Assembly: GCF_009696005.1 (NCBI RefSeq)
Contig: NZ_VUMV01000004.1
Location: 1-64,000, forward strand
DNA: 64,000 bases
Reading direction: 5' to 3'
Source: Bilifractor porci
GTDB lineage: Bacteria > Bacillota > Clostridia > Lachnospirales > Lachnospiraceae
Positions 52,170 through 59,177 of the stretch are shown one piece after another. A program made the position numbers and the translations under genes. Position 1 is the stretch's first letter, and each line of letters opens with the position of its first letter. Under the pieces are notes generated by a model. That model was given only the letters and a program-made list of their open reading frames with translations, searched no databases and was not told the origin of the DNA.

Positions 52170-52366
52170 CAGGACCACCTCGAGGCGAGGAGCTCGCAGC
52201 CACCCGCGAGCAATGCGGAGACAACGGCACCAGCCATAGTGACCGTGCCGACGATGCCGTCGCTGTCGATGAACGTCGCGAAAACGAGCGCGGCCATTAA
52301 GAAAAGGCCTGCCCGGGTTTCCCATGCCTCCCGCTTTTTATGTCTGTATCTTGAGATTTTTGTCAT
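52169..52366 (-). CDS. 65-aa phage membrane protein
   Basis: The product has a basic N-terminus (TKISRYRHKKREAWETR) and two predicted membrane segments (AGLFLMAALVFATFI and GIVGTVTMAGAVVSALLAG). The start is preceded by GGAGGCACTCA. It lies directly after the Cro-like gene, with a repressor-type operator (52380-52396) just upstream, so it may be controlled by the immunity proteins. Superinfection-exclusion peptides occur here in some phages, but no homology is visible. Confidence 0.6.
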   Translation of the reverse strand: MTKISRYRHKKREAWETRAGLFLMAALVFATFIDSDGIVGTVTMAGAVVSALLAGGCELLASRWS

Positions 52367-52625
52367 TGAGTGCCTCCGTGTATACGTTTCGTATACCTAT
52401 TAAGCAAAAAAAAATATCGATCGGGACGTTGAAATGTCGGGAAATTGCAGACTTAACAGGATCCGCGGGGACTCGTTCGCCGGCCTCGTAGAGAGAAACG
52501 GCACCCACGGTCACGCCGATCGCGTCGGCGGTCTGTGTCTGGGTCTCACCCGCGTCGAGTCTGAGCTGTCTGAGCTTTTGCCCGAGCTTTTTCCGCTCCT
52601 CGATGCTCATCATGTTTAGCTTCAT
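52338..52625 (-). CDS. Cro-like XRE-family regulator
   Basis: The 95-aa product has an HTH_3 domain at residues about 12-66: KLGQKLRQLRLDAGETQTQTADAIGVTVGAVSLYEAGERVPADPVKSAISRHFNV. It is the first gene of the leftward early operon and diverges from the CI-like gene across the operator region, the position of Cro. The start follows GGAGGCACTAA. An operator-like dyad overlaps its 3' end. Confidence 0.88.
   Translation of the reverse strand: MKLNMMSIEERKKLGQKLRQLRLDAGETQTQTADAIGVTVGAVSLYEAGERVPADPVKSAISRHFNVPIDIFFCLIGIRNVYTEALNDKNLKIQT
52380..52396. promoter_or_regulatory. operator dyad at the end of the Cro-like gene
   Basis: GTATACGTTTCGTATAC is a perfect 7-bp inverted repeat with a TTT centre. 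Its half-sites match those in the cI-cro intergenic region. It lies inside the 3' end of the Cro-like gene, 14 bases upstream of the next start. Confidence 0.7.
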
Positions 52626-52699
52626 TTAGTGCCTCCATTTTGTGATATATGCCGCGGTCTCGGTGCGCGCTTGCCGGCGCGGCTTTTTCTGTACTTGAG

Positions 52700-52801
52700 G
52701 TTTACGTTCTGTATACCTCGACTAATACGTTATACGTTCCGTAAACTTTTGTCAATCAATTTTTTACAAAGTGTATAATTTTTATTTTACAGAGCGTATA
52801 A
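52700..52801. promoter_or_regulatory. phage immunity operator/promoter region
   Basis: Four dyads with TWTAC-N5-GTAWA half-sites lie at 52700-52716, 52730-52746, 52763-52778 and 52786-52801. They fit the perfect dyad at 52380-52396. Promoter elements overlap them: TATAAT at 52774 and 52797 facing CI, and TTGACA (minus strand, 52750-52755) with TATAAC facing Cro. Binding by the CI/Cro-like proteins is inferred. Confidence 0.7.
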
Positions 52802-52828
52802 TAGGAACCGGGCGAGGAGGCCCGAGCG

Positions 52829-53176
52829 ATGAGAGAATTAAAAGACATATTAAGAGAACTCAGGGCCGAGCACGAGATGACTCAGGATGATCTCGCCCGG
52901 CAGATTGGAGTACAAAAGGCAACAATTTCCCATTATGAGGCGGGGACGAGATACCCGAAACGCGACACGCTCCAGGCGATCGCGGACCTTTTCAATGTGA
53001 GCACGGATTTCCTGACCGGGCGGTCGACTCGGACCGAGCTCGTCGTCAATGATGAGGAGAGGCTTTTAATCGAGGCATACCGTCACGCCGATCCGGGGAT
53101 CCGCGAGGCGGTCCGGCGCGTCCTGAACGTAAAGGAAAAGACGACGGCAACCGACGACGATTCGGCCGCAATGTGA
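52829..53176 (+). CDS. CI-like XRE-family repressor
   Basis: The 115-aa product has an HTH_3 domain at residues about 6-60: LRELRAEHEMTQDDLARQIGVQKATISHYEAGTRYPKRDTLQAIADLFNVSTDFLTGR. The C-terminal part (RLLIEAYRHADPGIREAVRRVLNV) is a short helical segment rather than a LexA-like peptidase, so RecA-triggered self-cleavage is not expected. Induction might need a separate anti-repressor. It diverges from the Cro-like gene and is followed by a terminator. Confidence 0.88.
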   Translation: MRELKDILRELRAEHEMTQDDLARQIGVQKATISHYEAGTRYPKRDTLQAIADLFNVSTDFLTGRSTRTELVVNDEERLLIEAYRHADPGIREAVRRVLNVKEKTTATDDDSAAM

Positions 53177-53199
53177 TCTATGTAGATTTCAGATAACCC

Positions 53200-53220
53200 C
53201 GGCCGTTTTGGCCGTTTTTT
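53200..53220 (+). terminator. intrinsic terminator after the CI-like gene
   Basis: CGGCC-GTTTT-GGCCG is followed by TTTTTT. It lies 24 bases past the repressor stop and 18 bases before the next start, so the downstream gene probably depends on read-through or its own promoter. Confidence 0.85.
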
Positions 53221-53237
53221 ACATGGAGGTGTTGAAA

Positions 53238-53504
53238 ATGTTCGGAAACAAAGAAACAAAAGAGGAAAAACAGGCAAGAAAAGAGCAAGAACTCATGGCC
53301 CGGTATGGTCTGGAGGACGTGTCGCCGGAATATGCCGACGCGGTGAAAAAGGCGGTCAGTGGACTCACCGGCTCGAGTATGATCGAGCTCGGCACTGCAC
53401 TCTCCGGATCTGCCCAGGACGTCGCAAAGCTGACGCTCCTCCGGGCGATTGTTGAACAGAATTTTATTATTATTCGAGAACTTGACAAGATTGCAAAGAA
53501 ATAA
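53238..53504 (+). CDS. small phage protein upstream of the integrase
   Basis: With the start at MFGNKETKEEKQ (GGAGGTGTTGAAA upstream) the product is 88 aa. The N-terminus is charged and helical, the middle reads LMARYGLEDVSPEYADAVKKAVSGLTG, and the C-terminus is a helix (LLRAIVEQNFIIIRELDKIAKK). It lies 13 bases before the integrase, probably in one transcript. No family is recognised; a role as an integrase accessory (recombination directionality factor) is possible only by position. Confidence 0.7.
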   Translation: MFGNKETKEEKQARKEQELMARYGLEDVSPEYADAVKKAVSGLTGSSMIELGTALSGSAQDVAKLTLLRAIVEQNFIIIRELDKIAKK

Positions 53505-53517
53505 GAGGTGTTTAGAA

Positions 53518-54987
53518 ATGACCGGGGTTATTTATGCAAGATATAGCGAGGGCCCTCATCAGACCGATCAAAGCATTGAAGGCCAGGTGGCCGACTGTAA
53601 AGCATACGCGGCGCGGAATGGTATCGAGATCCTCGGCGTGTATGCGGATCGGCATATCTCGGGCAAGAGCGCAGCGACGCGGCCTGAGTTCCAGAGACTC
53701 ATTGAGGACGCCCAGGCGGGGCGGTTTGAGTGCGTTGTCGTCTGGAAAATCGACCGATTCGGGCGAAACCGGGAGGACATCGCACTATATAAGCTCAAGC
53801 TCAAGCGCGCCGGCGTGAAGCTCTTTTACGCTGCCGAGTCCGTGCCCGAGGGTCCGGAGGGCATTATTCTCGAGAGCGTTCTCGAGGGGATCGCCGAGTA
53901 TTATAGCGAGGATCTGAGGCAAAAGGTCATCCGGGGACGCCGTGAGACTCTGAAAAAGGGGATCCTTGCGGGCGAGGTCCTCCCGATCGGGTACAAACGC
54001 GACGAAAACCGGCATGTCATCATTGACGAGGAAAAGGCTCCGCTTGTCCGGGAGGTTTTCCGCAAGTATGCCGCCGGCGACGGGCTCAAGTCTTGCGTCG
54101 CCTATCTGAACGATCATCATGTAACCGGCGCAAGGGGCGCCAAAATGAGTACGGGCGTCGTCGGCAGAATGCTCCGGAACAGGCGATACCTCGGGATCTT
54201 TGACGAGTGCGGCGTCGAGCTCCGATTCGATCCGATCATTGACCCGCAAACCTTCGAGGAGGCTCAGAAAATGCACAAGACATCGAGAAACCGAAACATA
54301 AATGCCTCGGGCAAGGCAAAAGAGGCCTATTTGCTCTCGTGCCGGTGTTTTTGCGGGTATTGCCGGACGATGATCGTCGCCGATTGCGGAACAGGCAAGA
54401 TGGGCAAAGTTTACCGGTACTACGCTTGCCCGAAACATAAGCGCGGCGGAGATCCGTGCGAGCTCAAGCCGATTCCGCGCGACGTTCTGGAGGATCTCGT
54501 TGTTTCTGCGACCGTCGAGGATATGCTCACCGACGAAACGATCAAAGCGCTCACCGATGAGGTCATGGATATTCAGACCGAGGGCGCTAAAGAGTCGCCG
54601 GCCGTGCCGCTGAGGGCAGCTCTCGACGGAAACAAGAAAAAACAGGCGAACCTTGTCCGTGCGATCGAACTCGGAAACGCTCCGGACATTCTTGTCTCAA
54701 GGCTCCAGGAGCTCACCGACGAGGCGGCAGAGCTCGAGCAAAAGATCCGCCAGGCGGAGTATGAGCGGCCGACGATCCCGCGGGATGTCATTGAGGGGTG
54801 GCTCCGGTCCTTCAAAAACGGCGACAAAAAAGACCCGGAGTTTCGGAAACGTCTCATCGAGACGTTCGTCGCCCGGGTCGATGTCTATAATGACAAAGCG
54901 GTTATTTATTACAATATCACCGAAAAAAAGCCGAAAAATAAGGCCGCATCCGGGGTTCGGATACGACCCGTAACGTGGAGCATATGA
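53518..54987 (+). CDS. large serine integrase
   Basis: With the start at MTGVIYARYSEGPHQTDQSI (AAGAGGTGTTTAGAA upstream) the product is 489 aa. The resolvase domain has the nucleophile in VIYARYS, with QSIEGQVADCKAYAARNG, SGKSAATRPEFQRLI and VVVWKIDRFGRN. The recombinase domain (GYKRDENRHVIIDEEKAPLVREVFRKYAAGDGL) follows. A zinc-ribbon with CRCFCGYC and YYACPKHKRGGDPCELK, then a coiled coil, complete it. The last codons lie in the attachment core, and the TGA stop at 54985-54987 belongs to the host tRNA sequence. It integrates the phage at tRNA-Ala. Confidence 0.95.
   Translation: MTGVIYARYSEGPHQTDQSIEGQVADCKAYAARNGIEILGVYADRHISGKSAATRPEFQRLIEDAQAGRFECVVVWKIDRFGRNREDIALYKLKLKRAGVKLFYAAESVPEGPEGIILESVLEGIAEYYSEDLRQKVIRGRRETLKKGILAGEVLPIGYKRDENRHVIIDEEKAPLVREVFRKYAAGDGLKSCVAYLNDHHVTGARGAKMSTGVVGRMLRNRRYLGIFDECGVELRFDPIIDPQTFEEAQKMHKTSRNRNINASGKAKEAYLLSCRCFCGYCRTMIVADCGTGKMGKVYRYYACPKHKRGGDPCELKPIPRDVLEDLVVSATVEDMLTDETIKALTDEVMDIQTEGAKESPAVPLRAALDGNKKKQANLVRAIELGNAPDILVSRLQELTDEAAELEQKIRQAEYERPTIPRDVIEGWLRSFKNGDKKDPEFRKRLIETFVARVDVYNDKAVIYYNITEKKPKNKAASGVRIRPVTWSI
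54951..54982. other. attR: attR: right prophage junction
   Basis: Phage arm CGGGGTTCGGATAC (54951-54964), then 11 bases, then the core TGGAGCA (54976-54982), which is also the last seven bases of the tRNA. Joined to the attL arm it rebuilds attP: GTATCCGAACCCC repeats inverted on both sides with the core near the centre. The tRNA remains whole after insertion. Confidence 0.75.
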
Positions 54988-55048
54988 GATTCGAACTCAC
55001 GACCTCCACAATGCGAATGTGGCGCGCTCCCAACTGCGCTAATGCCCC
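54976..55048 (-). tRNA. tRNA-Ala(CGC)
   Basis: The 73-base minus-strand sequence folds as a tRNA: acceptor GGGGCAT/ATGCTCC (one G-T pair) and discriminator A, a D-arm with AGCGCAGTTGGGAGCGC, anticodon stem CCACA/TGTGG with loop TTCGCAT (anticodon CGC, codon GCG) and a T-arm GTGAGTTCGAATCTCAT. No CCA is encoded. It is the prophage attachment site. Its 3' flank is now phage DNA. Confidence 0.95.
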
Positions 55049-55183
55049 GTACAAATAGATAATTTACTCTGATTGCGGCTTCTTGTCAACGGTAATTCTT
55101 CGCAAAAGCCTTGCAGTCCGGCAGAACGCCCTGCCGGACTTTTATAAAACGATTCTTCCTCGCGGGGCGGGGAATCTGCCGGT

Positions 55184-55864
55184 TCACCGTATCATCTCGC
55201 GGATATTTACCATCTGCCGCTCGATATGCCGCTTGATGTAGGCCGTCGCCGCTTCCGCGTCGTGGGCACGCAGGCTCTCCACCAGCCGGTCGTGTTCCTC
55301 AATCAGGGTATCCCTGTTATCTGTATCCTTCAGGTACTCCACACGGTAGCGGTACATCTGCTCCCGCATGTTATTAATCAGCTGCACCAGCCGGGGATTC
55401 CCGGTGGACTGATAGATGATATCGTGAAAGGTCTCATCCGCTTCCGCCAGGTCAGAAAGATCATCATCCCTGCTGTCTATCAGCCGCGCAAATTCTCTGG
55501 ACGCCGCATTCAGCCTGTCCAGTTCTTCCTGCGTGATCCGCTCGCTTGCCAGCTTCATCGCCATCTCTTCCAGACCCTCACGAACCTCCAGAACATCCCG
55601 CAGATCCTTTTCTGTAATTTTGGCAACCTGTGCCCCGCGCCGTGGCGTATTTACCACCAGCCCTTCCAGCTCCAGCATCCGGATGGCTTCCCGGATGGGA
55701 GTCCGGCTGACACCCAGGCGGTTGGCAAGCTTTATTTCCATCAGGCGTTCTCCCGGTTTCAGGTCTCCGCGCAGGATTCCCTTCCGGAGAGTATGAAACA
55801 CGACATCCCGGAGAGGCATTCCCTGAAACTCCGTCATCTCTCTGCTAAGTTCATCTTCGGTCAT
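55184..55864 (-). CDS. GntR-family (FadR subfamily) transcriptional regulator
   Basis: The 226-aa product has an N-terminal winged HTH (residues about 15-80: LRDVVFHTLRKGILRGDLKPGERLMEIKLANRLGVSRTPIREAIRMLELEGLV). A helical FCD ligand-binding domain follows (residues 90-220: DVLEVREGLEEMAMKLA, DETFHDIIYQSTGNPRLVQLI, EEHDRLVESLRAHDAEAATAYIKRHIE). The Asp/His residues that bind metal in many FCD domains are present. Its first 4 bases overlap ispE. The effector is not visible. Confidence 0.93.
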   Translation of the reverse strand: MTEDELSREMTEFQGMPLRDVVFHTLRKGILRGDLKPGERLMEIKLANRLGVSRTPIREAIRMLELEGLVVNTPRRGAQVAKITEKDLRDVLEVREGLEEMAMKLASERITQEELDRLNAASREFARLIDSRDDDLSDLAEADETFHDIIYQSTGNPRLVQLINNMREQMYRYRVEYLKDTDNRDTLIEEHDRLVESLRAHDAEAATAYIKRHIERQMVNIREMIR

Positions 55865-56742
55865 GCATCTGTCCTCCTGTTCTGAAACGGCTCTGTTACA
55901 TAGATCTGCCTTGCCGCTCCACTTTTCCTAACTGCGCTGCATGCAATCCTCGCCTGAGCTTCTTCTCGAAAAATTCCGTACACCGTCGGCCCGCTGCCGC
56001 TCATAAGAGCGCCTTCGGCCCCCTTTTCCATCATCGTCTGCTTGATCTTTGCAATGACCGGATATTCCGGAACAGTAACCAGCTCCAGCACATTTCCCAG
56101 CCTCTCTGTCACGCCTTCCAGAGAGCCTTCTTCCAACGCGCGGACCATTCCGTCTATATCCGGGTGTTCCCATCCTTTCTGTTCATCCAGACGGATGTAG
56201 ACGCCTTTTGTGGACACGCTGATTCCCGGTTTGGCCACCAGAATCCAACAGTGCGGCAGCGGGGGCAGCTCCGTCAGCTTCTCGCCGATGCCCTCCGAGA
56301 GCGCCGTCCCGCGCATGATGCAGTAAGGAACATCCGCGCCGATTTTCACTCCCCGGTTCATCAGCTCCTCCCCGGACAGCCGCAGATGAAAAAGCCGGTT
56401 CATCCCGACAAGAGCGGCCGCAGCATCCGCGCTGCCGCCGGCAAGACCCGCGGCAACCGGGATTCTCTTGTTCAGATCCACGGAAATGCCTTCCTCTATC
56501 CGAAACTCCCTGCGGAGCAGGTCTGCCGCCCTCCAAATCAGATTGGTCTGATCCGTGGGAATAAACGGAAGATTGGCCCGGATCCGGATTTCCGGTTCCG
56601 GAATGACACACATCTCCAGCCGGTCATAAAGCTTCAGGGACTGCATGACCATGCGGACAAGATGATAGCCGTCCTCTCTTTTTCCCGTGACATCCAGCCC
56701 CAGATTTATTTTTGCTCTGGCCTTCAAAACAATTTTCTGCAT
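55861..56742 (-). CDS. ispE: 4-(cytidine 5'-diphospho)-2-C-methyl-D-erythritol kinase
   Basis: IspE is the GHMP kinase of the MEP isoprenoid pathway. With the start at MQKIVLKARAKINLGLDV the product is 293 aa, the usual length; a longer open frame upstream lacks conserved sequence. Motifs: KARAKINLGLDVTGKREDGYHLVRMVMQSL, the ATP-binding loop IPVAAGLAGGSADAAAALVGMNRLF, and C-terminal GAEGALMSGSGPTVYGIF. It is translationally coupled to the GntR gene downstream. Confidence 0.96.
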   Translation of the reverse strand: MQKIVLKARAKINLGLDVTGKREDGYHLVRMVMQSLKLYDRLEMCVIPEPEIRIRANLPFIPTDQTNLIWRAADLLRREFRIEEGISVDLNKRIPVAAGLAGGSADAAAALVGMNRLFHLRLSGEELMNRGVKIGADVPYCIMRGTALSEGIGEKLTELPPLPHCWILVAKPGISVSTKGVYIRLDEQKGWEHPDIDGMVRALEEGSLEGVTERLGNVLELVTVPEYPVIAKIKQTMMEKGAEGALMSGSGPTVYGIFREEAQARIACSAVRKSGAARQIYVTEPFQNRRTDA

Positions 56743-56909
56743 AAGCCGTTTCCGTCTCTCCGCTCTGTACTTGCAGGTACTGCTGTTTTTTTCTATAATG
56801 ATGGAAGCGCCAGAGCTTGTATCGCTTCCGGCGTTATCATCACTATAATGCATACGGCGCAAAAAAACAACAAACGTGCCGGGCATTTGTGGAACATCGG
56901 AGGAACCTC

Positions 56910-57683
56910 ATGCTTCGTACCTTATTGCTGATCATCATTGCTGTACTCTACCTGATTATCACCCTTCCGGTCATGGCCGTCCTGGCCGTCATCAGCAGAA
57001 AGAATCCGGAAAAAAGCGAGCGGACCGCACGGAAAATGGTCCAGTGGGTATTCCGCCTTCTGACCCGCGCGACCGGGAGCACCGTGACTGTCCGTGGCCT
57101 CGAAAACATCCCGAAAGACGAACCGGCACTGTTTATCGGAAATCACCGGAGCATTTTTGACATTATCACCGTATATCCCTACATCCACGAACCAGTCAGC
57201 TTCGTATCCAAGGTCTCCATCCACAAAATCCCCCTTCTCGGCATATGGATGGATTTTATCCAATCTCTTTACTTTGACCGTTCCGACATGAAGCAGGCCA
57301 TGCGCATGATCCTGGACGGAACCGAACTGCTGAAGAAAGGCACGTCTGTCTTTATCTATCCGGAAGGAACCCGGAAAAAGACCGGAAACGACCTGCCGCT
57401 GGGCGAGTTTCACGAGGGAAGCTTCCGCATGGCGGTAAAAAGCGGACGCGTCATTGTTCCCGTGGCCTTCACCGGAACCATTCACATTTTTGAGGAGCAC
57501 AAGCCCCGGATCCGTCCCTCCCAGGTGACGATCACCTTCTGCCCGCCTATTGATCCGAAAAACTACGACCGCCGCGAGCAGAAACGCCTCGGAGCTGTTA
57601 CACGCGAAAAAATAACAGAAGCCCTGCTCGCGCAGGGTGTTGTACCCGATCCCGAACCTGCTCCTGAATCAAACGAATTATAA
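56910..57683 (+). CDS. plsC: 1-acyl-sn-glycerol-3-phosphate acyltransferase
   Basis: The enzyme makes phosphatidic acid at the membrane. With the start at MLRTLLLIIIAVLYLI (GGAGGAACCTC upstream) the product is 257 aa. It has an N-terminal membrane helix (residues 2-28), the catalytic HX4D motif in IGNHRSIFDI near residue 77, SKVSIHKIPLLGIWM, and the acceptor-binding FIYPEGTRKK. These are all the LPLAT motifs in order. Confidence 0.94.
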   Translation: MLRTLLLIIIAVLYLIITLPVMAVLAVISRKNPEKSERTARKMVQWVFRLLTRATGSTVTVRGLENIPKDEPALFIGNHRSIFDIITVYPYIHEPVSFVSKVSIHKIPLLGIWMDFIQSLYFDRSDMKQAMRMILDGTELLKKGTSVFIYPEGTRKKTGNDLPLGEFHEGSFRMAVKSGRVIVPVAFTGTIHIFEEHKPRIRPSQVTITFCPPIDPKNYDRREQKRLGAVTREKITEALLAQGVVPDPEPAPESNEL

Positions 57684-58044
57684 TTACCGCTGCATTTCTG
57701 CATCCTAACTGATATTGTAATCTCGCCTTGCGGCTTTCATGACGCAGCAGAATATCGTGGACACCGCTGCACTGCTCTGCAGCATTTGCGTCAAATATGA
57801 GTATTCAAAGCTTTCATGCCATATAGAACAGATATTTACAGCTTTGTGCCGAAAGTGGATGAAACCTGAAAGTCTCCTGCCAGTAGATCGTTAAGGAAAT
57901 AAGCAGGCCAATTTTTTCGCCATGTGATGCCAGATAAGGTTACCTTCAGTGTATTAATTGGTCTAGGCAAATAGTGAACGCTCTGCCAGGATGCATACGA
58001 CCGGCAGAAAAAATGTTGCCGCCAGGATGCGTTTTTCAGAAACA
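57684..58044. other. AT-richer intergenic stretch without a convincing gene
   Basis: This space between plsC and the convergent GDPD-like gene has lower GC than its surroundings. A 75-codon leftward frame (57836-58063) exists but has no good ribosome site, no recognisable motif and runs into the palindrome. It might be a remnant of a decayed gene or insertion sequence. Confidence 0.4.
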
Positions 58045-58115
58045 GGGGCTGCCGCTTGTGCATGAAATGAATATTCTTCCAGAATATTCATTTCATGCAT
58101 CTTGGCGGCAGCCCC
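58045..58115. repeat. 71-bp near-perfect palindrome
   Basis: An outer 11-bp stem (GGGGCTGCCGC / GCGGCAGCCCC) and an inner 19-bp stem (TGCATGAAATGAATATTCT / AGAATATTCATTTCATGCA, loop TCC) are separated by small internal loops of 3 and 5 bases. It lies 34 bases beyond the end of the GDPD-like gene. No T-run follows on either side, so it is not a normal intrinsic terminator. Confidence 0.9.
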
Positions 58116-58149
58116 GTCTGTGCAGCTACTATGAAAATTGATTCGTTCT

Positions 58150-58986
58150 TTATGGCTCGATTTCCTCGAATACCACAACCGCCCCGTCTGTTTTTGCCTC
58201 CTCGTAGGCTTCCATGGAGCGGATTGTCCAGTTCATCCGCTGAACCCTGTACAGGCAGCGGCAGATCCACAGGCTGGGATTATACCGCTGGTCGGGACGG
58301 CTGGAAATATAGTCCGGCTCGGTCAGGAAATTCATCAGCAGGCTGGCACACAGAAAATCCCAGAGAAGATTTTTGAGAGCGCCCCCTGTACTGTGCCTGT
58401 AATCAATCACCTGTCCGCGCACAAATTCTCTTCTCTGCTTCCGGAACCAGCGCAGAACCCTGGGATCCAGGGATTCTATGGCAAACACACCCTCATATTC
58501 GTCCGCCACATCACAGACCTGGTCGCTGATGGCATTGTAATCCTGATCCTCTACCAGAATGTTCAGGATAACCGGTACCTGCCCGTCAATAAATTTCAGT
58601 GCCTCCCGGAGCGTGGGAATGGTCTCCTCGGTTCCTTCCAGGCGCAGCTCCTTCAGCTCCTCCAGTGTGCTGTTTTCCACGGAGCCATTCGCCGCGCACA
58701 TTCTTGCGACCAGGCTGTCCGAGAAGACTACCGGCACTCCGTCTCTTGTCAGCCGGACATCCAAACGGATTCCGTAACCGTGTGCAATCGCATCCCGAAA
58801 TGCCGGGATGGAGTTTTCCGGAATTCCTTTTTCCGGACTGGAGAAGCCTCCGTTCGCATAATCATACTTCCGGATTTCACTGAGATCCGGTTTATTGAAG
58901 ATTCTCGGCTTGACCGCGAACGCCCACGCCGCGGCGGTGCCAATGACAGCCCCGATCACTTTTTTTGCGTGTTTTCCCATATACAA
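58150..58986 (-). CDS. glycerophosphodiester phosphodiesterase-like protein lacking catalytic residues
   Basis: The 278-aa product keeps the GDPD fold: IPENSIPAFRDAIAHGYGIRLDVRLTRDGVPVVFSDSLVARM and TIPTLREALKFIDGQVPVILNI. Residues expected to be catalytic or metal-binding are changed: the N-terminal HRG reads ANGG, the E-L-D motif reads RLD, and the second His (VVFHDD) reads VVFSDS. An N-terminal membrane helix (AKKVIGAVIGTAAAWAFAV) probably anchors it. It may be an inactive homologue with a binding role, or a decaying gene. Confidence 0.85.
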   Translation of the reverse strand: MYMGKHAKKVIGAVIGTAAAWAFAVKPRIFNKPDLSEIRKYDYANGGFSSPEKGIPENSIPAFRDAIAHGYGIRLDVRLTRDGVPVVFSDSLVARMCAANGSVENSTLEELKELRLEGTEETIPTLREALKFIDGQVPVILNILVEDQDYNAISDQVCDVADEYEGVFAIESLDPRVLRWFRKQRREFVRGQVIDYRHSTGGALKNLLWDFLCASLLMNFLTEPDYISSRPDQRYNPSLWICRCLYRVQRMNWTIRSMEAYEEAKTDGAVVVFEEIEP

Positions 58987-59177
58987 AGCCTCCTTTGAAT
59001 ATCAGATATTCTGTCAGGCAAACACTCTGTCTGCTTCAGACACAGCCTATTATAACCTACTTTTCCCGCACCCGTCTACCTTCAACTTCTCTTCCAAAGC
59101 CGGCTTTCTCTTTTACATTTTCCGTTTTTTCTTGCCGCCGGATTTTTCCCGCTCTTCCGGTATGCGAGGTTCATGGA

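Larger units (their letters stand above)
18384..54982. mobile_element. complete siphovirus-type prophage carrying a DGR, inserted at tRNA-Ala(CGC)
   Basis: The element has a full set of phage modules: immunity (CI/Cro-like), serine integrase, replication, HNH-TerS-TerL packaging, HK97-type portal, protease and capsid, long non-contractile tail genes (tape measure, Dit, Gp37-like), a DGR, holin and GH25 lysin. No sheath or baseplate genes of a contractile tail are seen, so it is siphovirus-like. All expected essential genes are open, so it may be inducible. The size from core to core is about 36.6 kb. Apart from the CI, small and integrase genes at the right end, transcription is leftward. Confidence 0.95.

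Noticed and set aside
18384-54982. GATC-rich composition as a sign of special methylation
   Set aside because: GATC looks frequent in the prophage by eye, but the chromosomal part also has many; without counts the contrast is not supported.
57836-58063. 75-codon minus-strand frame
   Set aside because: No start signal or family resemblance, and it begins inside the long palindrome; treated as possible remnant only.
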